Positions 45,653 through 56,057 of a stretch of 64,000 nucleotides of DNA are shown here, piece after piece. The stretch is from Stemphylium vesicarium (Eukaryota > Ascomycota > Dothideomycetes > Pleosporales > Pleosporaceae), in NCBI GenBank assembly GCA_004380135.1, contig QXCR01000076.1:1-64000 (forward strand), given 5' to 3'. Under the pieces are notes generated by a model. That model did no database searches. It had not been told where the DNA came from and worked only from the letters and a program-made list of their open reading frames with translations. Numbering within the stretch: the stretch's first letter is position 1; each line of letters opens with the position of its first letter. Both the position numbers and the translations under genes were made by a program.

Positions 45653-46063
45653 ATGCGCCACTCCATCCTCACGCTGTGGCTTGCCACCCTTTTCAGCTTC
45701 TTCCTACCTGCCTTTGCTTGCAAGCAAAGATTTTTCTCTTACCAAATCGCTTACGAGGACTGCAACGAAGGCCTTGCAATTGGCGTCAAGCAACGACTCG
45801 AGAAAGAGTGCGCAACATTCGCAGCGAAATATCAGTCGTACAACAACGAGGTCAATGGCGCCCTTGGCCGCGATATTGACTCCAAGGTCAACGCCTGGAC
45901 AAGTGGAAACGACGTTTCTAGTTGCATCACATACGAATGCCAAGTTCGCGCCTGGCGATTCCGCGAGTGGCAACCCGAGTTCGACGATAAGCCCGTCCCT
46001 ACCTTCCAAGACTGGACCTACAAAGAATCAGATTCCAAATGGGGTAAAAAGGTCGACTGTTAG
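45653..46063 (+). CDS. Small secreted cysteine-rich protein, WRFREW family member C
   Basis: Intronless, 136 residues. The ATG at 45653 starts a signal peptide (MRHSILTLWLATLFSFFLPAFA); the frame is open upstream but that would place the hydrophobic segment internally. The first Cys follows cleavage; others are in YEDCNEG, EKECATF, SSCITYEC (replacing the CxC of A and B) and the final VDC. Six cysteines in all, so the CxxC pair of A and B is missing. VRAWRFREWQPEF carries the family motif, and the tail KVDC ends the protein as in the others. It is divergently oriented to member B. It is clearly paralogous but the most diverged. Secreted, function unknown. Confidence 0.85.
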   Translation: MRHSILTLWLATLFSFFLPAFACKQRFFSYQIAYEDCNEGLAIGVKQRLEKECATFAAKYQSYNNEVNGALGRDIDSKVNAWTSGNDVSSCITYECQVRAWRFREWQPEFDDKPVPTFQDWTYKESDSKWGKKVDC

Positions 46064-49000
46064 GGGGAGGTGTTGGGTTTCAGGGCGACACGAAGATTAG
46101 GGTTGGGGGACATGTCTAGTGATTAGGTAGCACGGGTAGTGATCACCCTGTGCGTGGTGGAAGTGGACCGACGATGTACCTAGGTATCTAGACGTTGATT
46201 TCGGACGGTTGAATGGGAAGACGCAGCGACACTCGAGAAAAGGTTTCGGGCGGAGTGGCCGGAACAGGCTGCTGAGAACAAATTAGTGTAATCAAGCAAA
46301 TGTCTCGACAATCTCATGTCATTTGTGTGACCAACCTAGAAACGCTCCAGAACCATGCATTCAGTGAACTCATCCAAACTGTTGCGAACCAATAAAGATA
46401 TCTACATTTTATCCTTTCTCTCCTGTGTTGAAATGTCTGTTTACTGTTGTGTTACATTGCCTAGCAATTGTGTCCAAAGTGTTAGGTATGACACCTTTAC
46501 TACTTTCTATTGCTGTCGCAACTCTATTGCGTTGCGAAATCTACCACTGCGGTATTAAAGTCACTGATAGAAGAGGAAATGTCCCTTTACTGCCTGTTCC
46601 AATAAGAAAAAACGCTCTACAGCATATTTGTGTCAACAGCTTTTCAATGCGATGAAACGTTTGAGGAAGAGTTGGTGATAAAGGCGCACGGAATTAACCA
46701 AGGTAGAGATCCCGGAATTGTATTATATCCAACCTGATGTCATGGAGCCGCTAGTAACTTTGGTCCTAATGAGGAGCAAGTCGCAATGATTATGTATGTC
46801 GTCTTTGTAGGAATGCGGTCGTTAAAATCAGATGCGACTTGACCCTCATCTACGGTGGAAGCGGGGTATCAGTAATGATCCTCCCGCGAGAACCATGGTT
46901 CACCAATGTCACGATGTCCAACTCTGCATGTCGCCCCGTGCACCAAAAAAAGATGCCGTTTAGCCGGATATAGCGCAATCCGGGGAACAAAGCGGCTACA
47001 ATTTAGAAAAGCCGGTTATTACCCGGTTTGAGCTACTGGTTACTGCGACCCCATGAGAGTGGTGTCCTAGTAATCGTGTGGTTGGTGTGGGAATGCGGTG
47101 GATTTGGATGGCTGCAACTTCGCTGTTCCATGGTACTCCAAGACGAGGAGAGCATAACTACATGGGTTAGGAGACGAATTCCCAAAACTATATCAGGCAT
47201 GGCACGAATACGCTCAGGGAATTTTCGTCTTCGCTAGTCTGGGGAAATTCTTTGGCTTCAGCGCTGGTTTAGGCTTCTTCTTTTTCCAAGGATTGTAAGA
47301 GCTCGAATGGAATGACAAATCTTGATCAATCTCCTTTCGTTGCGATCACCGACCTAGAATAAATCGAGGCTACACAGCTAGGCAAAAGACTTGGTCATCC
47401 CGCTCCAGAATCGCAGTGTCTAGAACCCAACTACTCGGAGGATGGCAGATAGTGAGACGACGTTCAGCCTAAGCAATGCAGAAAAACCACAGTCGTCTGT
47501 AAGCAACTTGGCACGAACTACCCTCACAATGCACCGTGCGCCCCTGCATGCTTACTGTGTTTCGTCTTGAGATTGACACGTGCGAACGGTGTCAGACGCC
47601 GCAACACTTGGACCACGCTCCCTGTGCTCGCAAAGCCAACATTAGGTCCACCCGTGCTTGATTCTTACAGTCAGCACAGAGAAGCCCACCAGTTCGTTTT
47701 GGTTTCGCGCAAGCCATATAGCTATCGCAGAGACCTTGGTTTGTACGTTACTTGCGGGGGACTTTGATACCTCTGTGAGAGACCCACCCGTAGCTGACTT
47801 CATCAATCAGCACGGAGCGTCTATGTACGGCGCTTCTTTAGGTGGAGCGAACAGCCATATTCTGGATTACTATGGGCCGCTGGTCTAGGTATCAGTGGGC
47901 GTCGCACATTATCTTAGGCCTGGCCCTCGTCCACTCCTATTATGTCATCTTCGGAAAGCTTGATCCCACAACACCAGCCATTTCCGAGCCTCGCGCTTTC
48001 TTCTGTGGACTTTATGAACGCTTGCTCGGACCAATTGAACCGCTATCAGATCGTCGACTCTACTGATCGTTCCACTGAATATGGGAATGCTGTCCCAAAA
48101 ACTATTCGTATTCTAACCAAGCACAGAGATCAGTTCTGGGTTGGGTGTACGACTTCACAGCTCATGACTGCTTCCTGGCCTGGACACCGATTTGAAAACA
48201 AGTCCGAGGAGGAAGTTCCTGGTATGATGGTGCACAGGGACCGGCTGCCGCTAGAAGTTCAGTCTACAAGTGAGATCATGCACAAGTGCTGCGGTGCTGG
48301 ATGTAACTCGGCAGAGGAGATTCAAAATACCATCATGACCTTTCTGCAGGATAAAGGATGGGAAAGTTGAGGGGAACAATGATCTCATGGAAATCTTGGC
48401 TATAGATCTACTCTTATAGCGAAACTGACGCCCGATTCGCGTGTTCTTTGTTTCCCATCGTGTATCGCGATACTCTTCCAGCTTATGATAGCGTGTGCAC
48501 GGAAGCCAGCTGCATATCATCTGCACGCACGGTTCGAATTCTCCACAACCTTGATAGCCATGTGAAGGGTTCAAAGCACCAAAAAACGATTACTGACCGA
48601 CTCGACGGCAAAAAAAACATACAACAGCGGGGATTCGCTAGTGGTCACCCACCTAACTACTAATCCGCCGGTATCTTGCTTAAATAGGGCTGAGCGAACG
48701 GGAAGCCTTGTTCTCAAGATCCTATGGTCGTATGTGGAAGAGTATTTTGATTATTTAATAAATGAACAAGTTTGTTTCAATCATCGTCTTGATCAGGTCG
48801 AAACATTCGAGTTGTTAAGCGATAGGACGAATGTATGGTAGGTTAGCCGATACCAACCCGAGAAATCCCTATCGAGCCCCACCGCCCGGACCGAAGTGGT
48901 GTTACAGCATTCCCAACGTTCAAGGAAAAGGGAAGATGTGCGAACGAGGCGGAGAGTGCGGCGGTGTAACTATGCAGGGACTGTGAATGTGGGTCCTGTC

Positions 49001-49142
49001 CATGGATGGACATTGTTGATTGCAGTGATGACAACATGCCGATTTTGAACCAATGTAGTCTTCCTAATAAAGCATTCTTCAGATGTGACTCCCTAACTCC
49101 AATACACCAATGAAGCCACTCCTAGCTGCGAAGGCTCCTGGC
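46064..49142. other. Gene-poor stretch, 3.1 kb, with possible relics near 47.6-48.4 kb
   Basis: No intact gene is supported. Between 47567 and 48370 three plus-strand frames overlap and hand over to each other (for example ETLVCTLLAGDFDTSV, then ASHIILGLALVHSYY, then SEIMHKCCGAGCNSAEEI before a TGA), which looks like a frame-shifted relic or a missed multi-exon gene. I cannot assign a family. The rest has only short random frames. Confidence 0.4.
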
Positions 49143-49901
49143 TCAGTTCCTCAGCGCGCGTAGCCTCTCTGTAAATGCCTCCTCTTCTTGCTCAGTAGGC
49201 CCAACCTTGGTCTTGGCCGGCGTGGCCTCTTGGAGGTCTTGTTGCAGGTCGACACCTGCCTTGTCGGCGGCCTGCGCCATCAGGCGGTCTACGTCTTCCT
49301 GTGGAGTGCCGACGGCGGTGGCGGAGGAGGTGATGTCCTGGTAGAGTTCGGTGGCAGAGTCTACGTTCTCGAATTGCTTCTCAAAGTCGACCATTACGGA
49401 GGCAATCTGTAGCAGAGTCAGTAAGAGGTAAATTTCCATACGCAACTGCGGCGACTGGGGTAACGTACCCGTTCAGGGCTCATCGACTTCATGGCCACAT
49501 CTAGACTCCGGTTGACTTTCATCATGTTGCCCGTGATCTGGCGCATAGTGACCGCAGTCTGTACACGGCCAGCGACGGCATCGACACGGGAGGCGAGTTG
49601 TAGGAGGTTGAGCTTCTCGTTCTGTTTACGAATGGCGTTTCCGGCGTATATGCGGGCGATGTCGTTGTGGCCTTGTTTCATAGCCTGGCAGTACTGTCAG
49701 CACGTGGCTGTTTGCATCGGCATGTGGTTGCGCGCACCTTTTCTAGCTTCGTCTTCTCGGCCTGTTCCTCTTTACCGGCCTTGAGCGCCTGCCTGTTCAG
49801 CGACTTGGCTGTGAACTGGTGAACGTCAGCGGGCGCACGATTAGCACCAATAGGCACGCGCGCACCTTGAGGTTGAAGAGAGCATTCTCGAGGCCCGACA
49901 T
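49143..49901 (-). CDS. DID2: ESCRT-III-associated protein Did2/CHMP1
   Basis: Four exons on the minus strand (49901-49866, 49815-49738, 49684-49469, 49406-49143) encode 197 residues. MSGLENALFNLKFTAKSLNRQ and HNDIARIYAGNAIRKQNEKL are typical of the CHMP1/Did2 branch of the Snf7 family: basic helical N-half, acidic C-half, and a C-terminal MIM1-like helix ending EAFTERLRALRN that should bind the MIT domain of Vps4. It works in late-endosome sorting and in recruiting Vps4 to disassemble ESCRT-III. Length agrees with yeast Did2 (204). The first exon codes for only 12 residues. The four exons all join in phase 0. Confidence 0.94.
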
Positions 49902-50363
49902 GGTGTACAGTGGAAGATTATAGCGGGTCGGGGAGGTGTGGACTGGAGTAGTTCTTCGGGAGATGGGCAGATGTAGGTGGGATGCGGCTACTTACCAGGG
50001 CTACGCGGGGTTTGGCGGCCCACGCGCCCCGACGTCATTGGCCGTGAAACAAACGCGCATGCTTCTGGCTCCCAGCGCATTCTCGAGCAGCAACATCAAC
50101 AGTCGGCGAGGCAAGGAAGTGCAATCATAGTAAATTCGTGGCCATAGTAACTGCGCGACTGCGCATCCATGGCGCAGTCTGCTAGACCTTTGGTCACGCT
50201 CAAAAACGCCTAGCCTTATGCTTGAAACATGCCGGGCCGTACACGCAGAATGCCTTCAGCGTCACTAGTCTATCCCAAACGCCTTGCCCGCATCTCGCCA
50301 TGCCTTCCCAAACGCCGCGCAACTGAGCCCGTTATTCGTACAAGTCGTGCCTAGTGGAGGTGA
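49902..50363. promoter_or_regulatory. Upstream region of DID2
   Basis: 462 bp containing the DID2 promoter and the 3' end of the NC2-beta gene. Rich in GCGC words. No gene is seen. Confidence 0.4.
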
Positions 50364-50900
50364 TTATTGCGGTGGAGCGTTGAACTTGTTGGTCGCCGTC
50401 TTGAAGAGCTCCTCTTGGGCAGCAATGAGTTGTTCTTCCGTCATGCCGCTCTGCTCAATCTTGGTCTGCTTCTTCTCGCGGTTCTGCCCCACGTTAGCTG
50501 GCTGTCGCATTCTCGTGCCAAATGGACCCACGTACCTGCTGCTGCTTCTTGTAGTCTTGCGCGACCTCGAGAATGGCCGGCACATAGTCGCCAAAGTCCA
50601 GCTCCTCCAGGGCTGCCTTGACGTGCTCGCAGGCTATTGTCTTCTTCGCATCCTTTTCGGCGATTTCGTTGGCTTCCGAGGAGATGAGGGTGATGAATTC
50701 GACGCAGCATTCAATCAGGAGGTCTCGTGAGTCTTTGGCAAATGTCATGCCCGGTTCGCTGGCGAGGATGTCTTGGACGATCTTTTGCACAGTCGCTGTC
50801 GCGCGCGTCAGTACGGTGCAGCCTTGGTGAGATGCTCGCGCTGTTCCTCACCTTTGGGCAGCGACAGATCGTCGTTGCCACCAAACTCGCGATCAGACAT
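50364..50900 (-). CDS. NCB2: NC2-beta/Dr1 transcription regulator (histone fold)
   Basis: Three exons on the minus strand (50900-50852, 50795-50536, 50483-50364) encode 142 residues. After MSDREFGGNDDLSLPKATVQKIV comes the H2B-like histone fold of Dr1: LASEPGMTFAKDSRDLLIEC and EFITLISSEANEIAEKDAKK, then HVKAALEELDFGDYV, the signature of this family, followed by a basic/Gln-rich tail. It pairs with NC2-alpha (Bur6) and binds TBP at promoters, repressing or activating Pol II transcription. Yeast Ncb2 is 146 residues. Its start region, 50901-52358, separates it from the divergent SCH9-type gene. Confidence 0.95.
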
Positions 50901-52358
50901 GGTGGATGGGTGCGCAGTGAGATATTGCTTATTGTGGCTTTGAGCTCTTGGGCCTGCGCGCCGTGGTGCAGTACAGCTCCAACTTAAGAAATGCAATGCG
51001 CCCGCACGGGCCGGCTGTTTGGCCGAAGGCCTGCTTCGCCATAACGCTGATTGGCGAGTGCGGGCTGGCACCTTGGGAGAGATTCACCGTGTAACCAGCT
51101 AATTCACCGTTGACATGTAGAGGAGAGGTTGGCCCATGGCTCAATGCATGTGCCTGTGTCTGTATCTGTGTCTGTGTCTTCACGTGAACGCTGCGATTGC
51201 CCAATGCAGCCAGCCGGTCCCACGGTTACTATCTACGTATCAGTCAGACTATCAATCCATGGCCGCCATTATCGGTATCGGTATCGGGCGGCGGCGGCAT
51301 AGATGCGGCGTAGGCAGGGAGGCTTTCAGGGCCCTCTCCCCCTAAGGCTGCATCACGGGTGGATCGCTGAGGCTTTTCTTCAAACGACTGTCCCGAAGCT
51401 TGATGCAGGCGCTGGCTTGAGCAAAAAATGTGAGGGTATTCGTGCTCCACCCGACACGGACGTGTGGAGGCGGTGATTGGCAGTGATTCGCTTTGCTCCG
51501 AGATCTTAGCCAGGGACTGTAATCTGTTCCCGGCCGGTTTGGGCGTTGCCGGCCCAGTGACGAGCTTGTAGGGACAGAAGCAGGTGGAGAAAGACGTCAG
51601 CGCGCTGCAGTTGCTTGGCGCACGCACATTGATACACACACAATGGGCCGACGAGTTGGTTGTGAAGAAGGCGTTGATTATCAGCGCTGGCTCTGTTGGT
51701 TGGGGGCCCTGGCAGCTGGCAGTTCAAGGTCGCTCATGCTGCTCGCCGAGACAGCCATGACAGTGGCGGTGAAAAGCCGGAACCAAGGACGACAGGCGCT
51801 GATGCAATGGCACTCGAGCCCGTGGCCACCCAGGGACGCACCTGGCCTGCCACCAGCGCGCAAGTGAATGAATAGTCCTGATTGCCTAGTTGACCGGTTG
51901 ACGGGTTCATTGACTGATTGACTGACTGAACGACCTACTGACGGACTGATTGATCCATGGACTGCAAAGTCATCGCCTGCTGCTGCTGCTGCTGCTGCTG
52001 CTGAGCTACACGGCGCCTGCCCATCTTCGCTCTCTCCCATCCATCTGCATCCCCCAGTGACGCTGCTATCAAGCATCATACATCTGCTACGCCCTAATCG
52101 ACAAGACGCCGGTGTTGATGCTGCGCTGCTGCAGGCTGCCTCTGCCAACTGTACCCGAACCCACCCCCAGGCTCTCCCAAGGTACACGTCCACCCACAAG
52201 TACCGCGCTGTACACACCGCCGCGTGGCTCGAGCCTGGAAGAACTCGGACTGCCTGCCCCGTTAAAGTCCTAGAGCAGAGTTTTCGCACAGTCGTTGCAA
52301 CGCGCTTGTTTAGGGCTAAGGCCGCTCGGAGCAGCGAGCCAGGTTCCAATTGATTATT
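50901..52358. promoter_or_regulatory. Divergent promoter, NC2-beta / SCH9-type kinase
   Basis: 1.46 kb with no gene. It is rich in simple repeats: TGTGTC-like words near 51145-51180, TGAC/TGAT words near 51890-51955 and a (CTG)9 tract (listed separately). A long leader of the kinase transcript is likely. Several short open frames exist but none is supported. Confidence 0.5.
51977..52003. repeat. (CTG)9 microsatellite
   Basis: Nine uninterrupted CTG units, in the presumed leader or promoter of the SCH9-type kinase gene. Confidence 0.95.
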
Positions 52359-55321
52359 ATGACTTCACGCCCGCCTGCGGACCCGGCCTCCAGTTCGCTT
52401 TCGACGTCCCCCCAGAGCGACACCTTCAGCAGCAGCCCCTCTCGAGCAAGCCTCCGAGATACCACCAAGATTCAACCAAAGAGCCCCGCTGTAGATGCCC
52501 TTTCGCACCGTCCCGGACTAGTCTCGCGCGCCTCCGAGTCCTCGACCAAGACAATCCGACCCCGCCATCATCTTCGCAACAAGTCGAGTAGTCTTGTTCC
52601 AACCCTCTCCACGCTCAACGTCGGCACCGCTCCCTCCACCCGCCAATCGCCCACCATGGCCTCCCACACCGGCGGCACCTCGTCTGGCGCAGCCGACCTG
52701 CTCAGGCAGGCAATGACACGGTAAGCTTCCTTTATTGATGAGAATTGCAATCGTTACACCTCAGCTGTGCGCGCCCCGTCTTGGGCCGCCACCTCACACA
52801 CAGACGCGCGGGCGCCGACCTGTCCCCATCGCTTAGCAATGCTAGCCCTGGATGTGGTCATATGCAGCTGGGCGAAGTCCATGTCGACGCCTGCAACCTG
52901 CAACACACTATTTCTTTGCCGCGCTCATCGAGCACACATCATCCGTTGCTTCTACGACACGCACTCACCGCCCTTCTTTTTTTTAATCCACCATGCCCTC
53001 TTCCTCCTTCCTGACACCACACAGAGCCACCAACGACAACAACGACGACGGACACGACCAGATCGGCTCCACCAGCTCCACGCCACCGGGTGCCACGACA
53101 CCCAAGCCTGATCCGACGGACAAACGACTGCCGGGTATTCTGCACAGTTACTTTGGCCAGGTTCGTGATTCTCTTATGCCCTCCCGGAAGTCGTCCTCCA
53201 CGGCCAACCCCTCCCCAGCACCCGTCACTTCTTCTGCACAGAGCCACCCTGAGCCTGCATCGTCGGAATCCCAAGAGAAGGAGCAAGACGAGTTGTCCAC
53301 CCATCCCAAGATGCTGCCCAGCCCCACCCCCAGTGCCTCTTCCCGAACTCCCTCAACCTCGCAGTTGACTGGTGAAGCGGAGAAGCTAACGCAAGGCGAT
53401 TTTGCGCCGTTGCAACAGGCCACACCTCCTCAAACGCCCCGTACACGCTCGCAAGAAACCAAGCCGCTGCCCTCGAACCTGTCCCGGACCTCGAATGCAT
53501 CCGACCAGTCCAAGGAGACCAAGACCGCCCCCGTCGTGGCCCCCAAGGGCAAGCTCGCAGTCACAATCTCCGAGGGAAGAGGGCTCCGTCCCAGCATAGA
53601 CCCTTATGTCGTCTGCCAATTCCAATGGGCCGAGTACATCTCAGATGGGCCCAGGCACGATGAGTCGAAGAAGGGCCGTCCGCCCATGCAGATGAAGCGA
53701 ACAGAGAGCCAAATGAACCACCCAATGGCCATCCCAATGAAGAGCCGCCAAAGTAGCAACAGCGGCCACAGCTCAGACCCCAGGGAGAACTCTTCCATTG
53801 AGGAAGTGACCTGCCCCAAGTGGGAGCACGAGGCAATTTTGTAAGTCTTTTCGTCAATCTGCATAGATTACGACGCTGACTGGCGCTAGTGACGTTGTTG
53901 GTGACCACGCCGAAGTCGACGTCTCCGTCTACGACCGCTCCAACGGCGAGGCCTTCCTTGGCCACGTCCGTTTCTGCCCAAACCTCGTCGAATACAGCGA
54001 ACCGTATGACGGTTGGTTCCCCCTGGAGCCCCGAGAGGGCGAGGGGGGTGTTGTCACTGGAGAGATCCACCTGAAGCTCAACTTCCAAAAGGTTGAGAAG
54101 AAGCACTATGGTCCCGAGGATTTCGAAATCTTGAAGCTCATCGGAAAGGGCACATTCGGCCAGGTCTTCCAAGTACGCAAGCGGGATACTCGCCGAATCT
54201 ACGCCATGAAGGTGTTGTCCAAGAAGGTCATTGTGCAGAAGAAAGAGGTGGCACACACTCTCGGAGAACGCAACATCCTCGTCCGGACGGCCATGGCTGA
54301 CTCAGCCTTCATCGTAGGGCTGAAATTTTCTTTCCAGACCCCGTCGGATCTGTACTTTGTGACAGACTACATGTCTGGAGGTGAACTTTTCTGGCATCTT
54401 CAGAGGGAGGGTCGTTTCCAGGAAGGCCGTGCCAAGTTCTACATTGCAGAGCTTATTCTTGCCCTGCAGCACCTTCACGAACACAACATTGTGTACCGTG
54501 ATCTCAAGCCTGAGAACATTCTTCTCGATGCAAATGGTCACATCGCTCTTTGCGACTTTGGTCTCTCCAAGGCCAACCTCACCGAGAACGCCACCACCAA
54601 CACCTTCTGTGGTACTACCGAGTACCTCGCTCCCGAGGTTCTTCTGGACGAGCACGGCTATACCAAGATGGTCGATTTCTGGTCTCTTGGTGTGCTAGTT
54701 TTCGAGATGTGCTGCGGTTGGAGTCCATTCTACGCAGAAGACACACAGCAGATGTACAAGAACATCGCCTTCGGAAAGGTCAGGTTTCCTCGGGACGCCC
54801 TCAGCACGGAAGGTAGGAATTTCGTCAAGGGACTTCTCAACAGGAACCCCAAGCACAGGCTCGGTGCCACACGCGATGCGGAAGAGCTGAAGGACCACCC
54901 CTTCTTCGCTGACATTGACTGGGAGGCTCTGGGCAAGAAGAACGTCGTGCCACCCTTCAAGCCTAAACTCAAGGGAGAGCTGGACGTGTCCAACTTTGAC
55001 CCCGAGTTCACCAACGCTCTCAATGGCGCGGGCTCTTTGAACGCGCGTGCTGCCGCTCTGGCGTCGGGTGTCAACTCCGCATCCACGCCCCTCTCCCCCA
55101 CTATGCAAGCAAACTTTGCTGGCTTCACCTTCACCGACCAGAGTACAATGGAGCAACAATTCGGCAATGACAGACAACGAGGCGATGCTTTGGAGCGTAT
55201 GGACGAGGACGAGGCGGACGAGGTCAACTGGGACAAACCCGCCGGACGTGGAGATAGGATGTCTGGCGTCGTTCCCAGCAACGAGCACGACGTCTTCAAC
55301 AACGGCCAGTTCGACGTGTGA
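52359..55321 (+). CDS. SCH9: AGC protein kinase with C2 domain, Sch9 type
   Basis: Three exons (52359-52720, 53025-53840, 53890-55321) encode 869 residues. The first ATG is at 52359 (the frame is open slightly upstream only from a non-ATG). The N-terminal 280 residues are Ser/Thr/Pro-rich; a C2-like domain follows (KLAVTISEGRGLRPSIDPYVV around 295, VDVSVYDR near 405). The kinase domain (about 468-730) has KLIGKGTFGQVFQVRKR, the catalytic loop YRDLKPEN, the DFGLSK metal site and the activation loop NTFCGTTEYLAPE whose Thr is the PDK1 site. The C-terminal extension carries a turn motif (TPLSPT) and the hydrophobic motif FTFTDQS, the TORC1 site. C2 plus AGC kinase is the fungal Sch9 architecture. 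It acts in nutrient signalling, ribosome biogenesis and stress control. Intron 1 is long (304 nt). Confidence 0.95.
52993..53024 (+). promoter_or_regulatory. Possible alternative start in SCH9 intron 1
   Basis: Inside intron 1, an in-frame TAA is followed by CCACCATG (ATG at 52993). Ten codons then read straight into exon 2 with no stop, so an unspliced or internally initiated transcript would give a kinase with MPSSSFLTPH in place of the first 120 residues. Confidence 0.4.
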
Positions 55322-56057
55322 TGAGTGTCTCATCACGTCGCAATTCGCCCTTCCTTATCCTCAGGATTCCTCGACAAATATTCGGTTATGCGACCCGACA
55401 AAAGTTTCTGCTTTGTTCTATCCTATCAGTACATGGCGGTGTTATTGCTACGAGCCTTTTCTTGGATACCCAGAGCTTTCCCACAAGAGAGACTTGGACT
55501 ACGTTCAAGCCTTTCCCTAATATGCTCCATCGATCGCTGCTGTCACCAACATCACGAATGGCCAAAAGGTACAGCCTGCACAGCCCCACGTCCTCTAGAT
55601 GACAACAGCGAGGGACCAGTCATGTCCTCTCCATGATCATCACGATTCCAAGATTTCCCAGAATGAGTTTATAGGTACTGAGGGCCCCGGAACTACAGTA
55701 CCAGCGCGGTTTTTTTATTTTCTGCCGGGGTATGGGTTTGCATTGCGCTGGTGCATTGCTTTCGCGATTTTTCTATGTGGGAGTTTTAATGGTATTCTGT
55801 CAAGTCAAGGCTATTGGTTTTGCTTTGTCGTGCATCACGCATATGCTTTACAGTGCGCATGTTTTATTTACAAATCAATTCATACGCATCGCCATGAAAG
55901 GGGATATGGACAAGGGTGGCATTGGTATGGGATAGCTCTCTTGTACACATGCGACTGAAATGCAACACATGACATTTATTAGTATTACATGCATGTTCAT
56001 GTGACCATGCTCCTCTCCGTATCCAGAAAACAGGGCTTTGATGTACTTTTGGAGTTT
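55322..56057. other. Convergent 3' region, SCH9 / glutaminyl cyclase
   Basis: 736 bp of T-rich DNA between converging genes; no gene is seen. It presumably contains both poly(A) sites. Confidence 0.5.

Noticed and set aside
54302..55336. Minus-strand open frames opposite the SCH9-type kinase
   Set aside because: Shadows of the kinase reading frame with low-complexity antisense composition.
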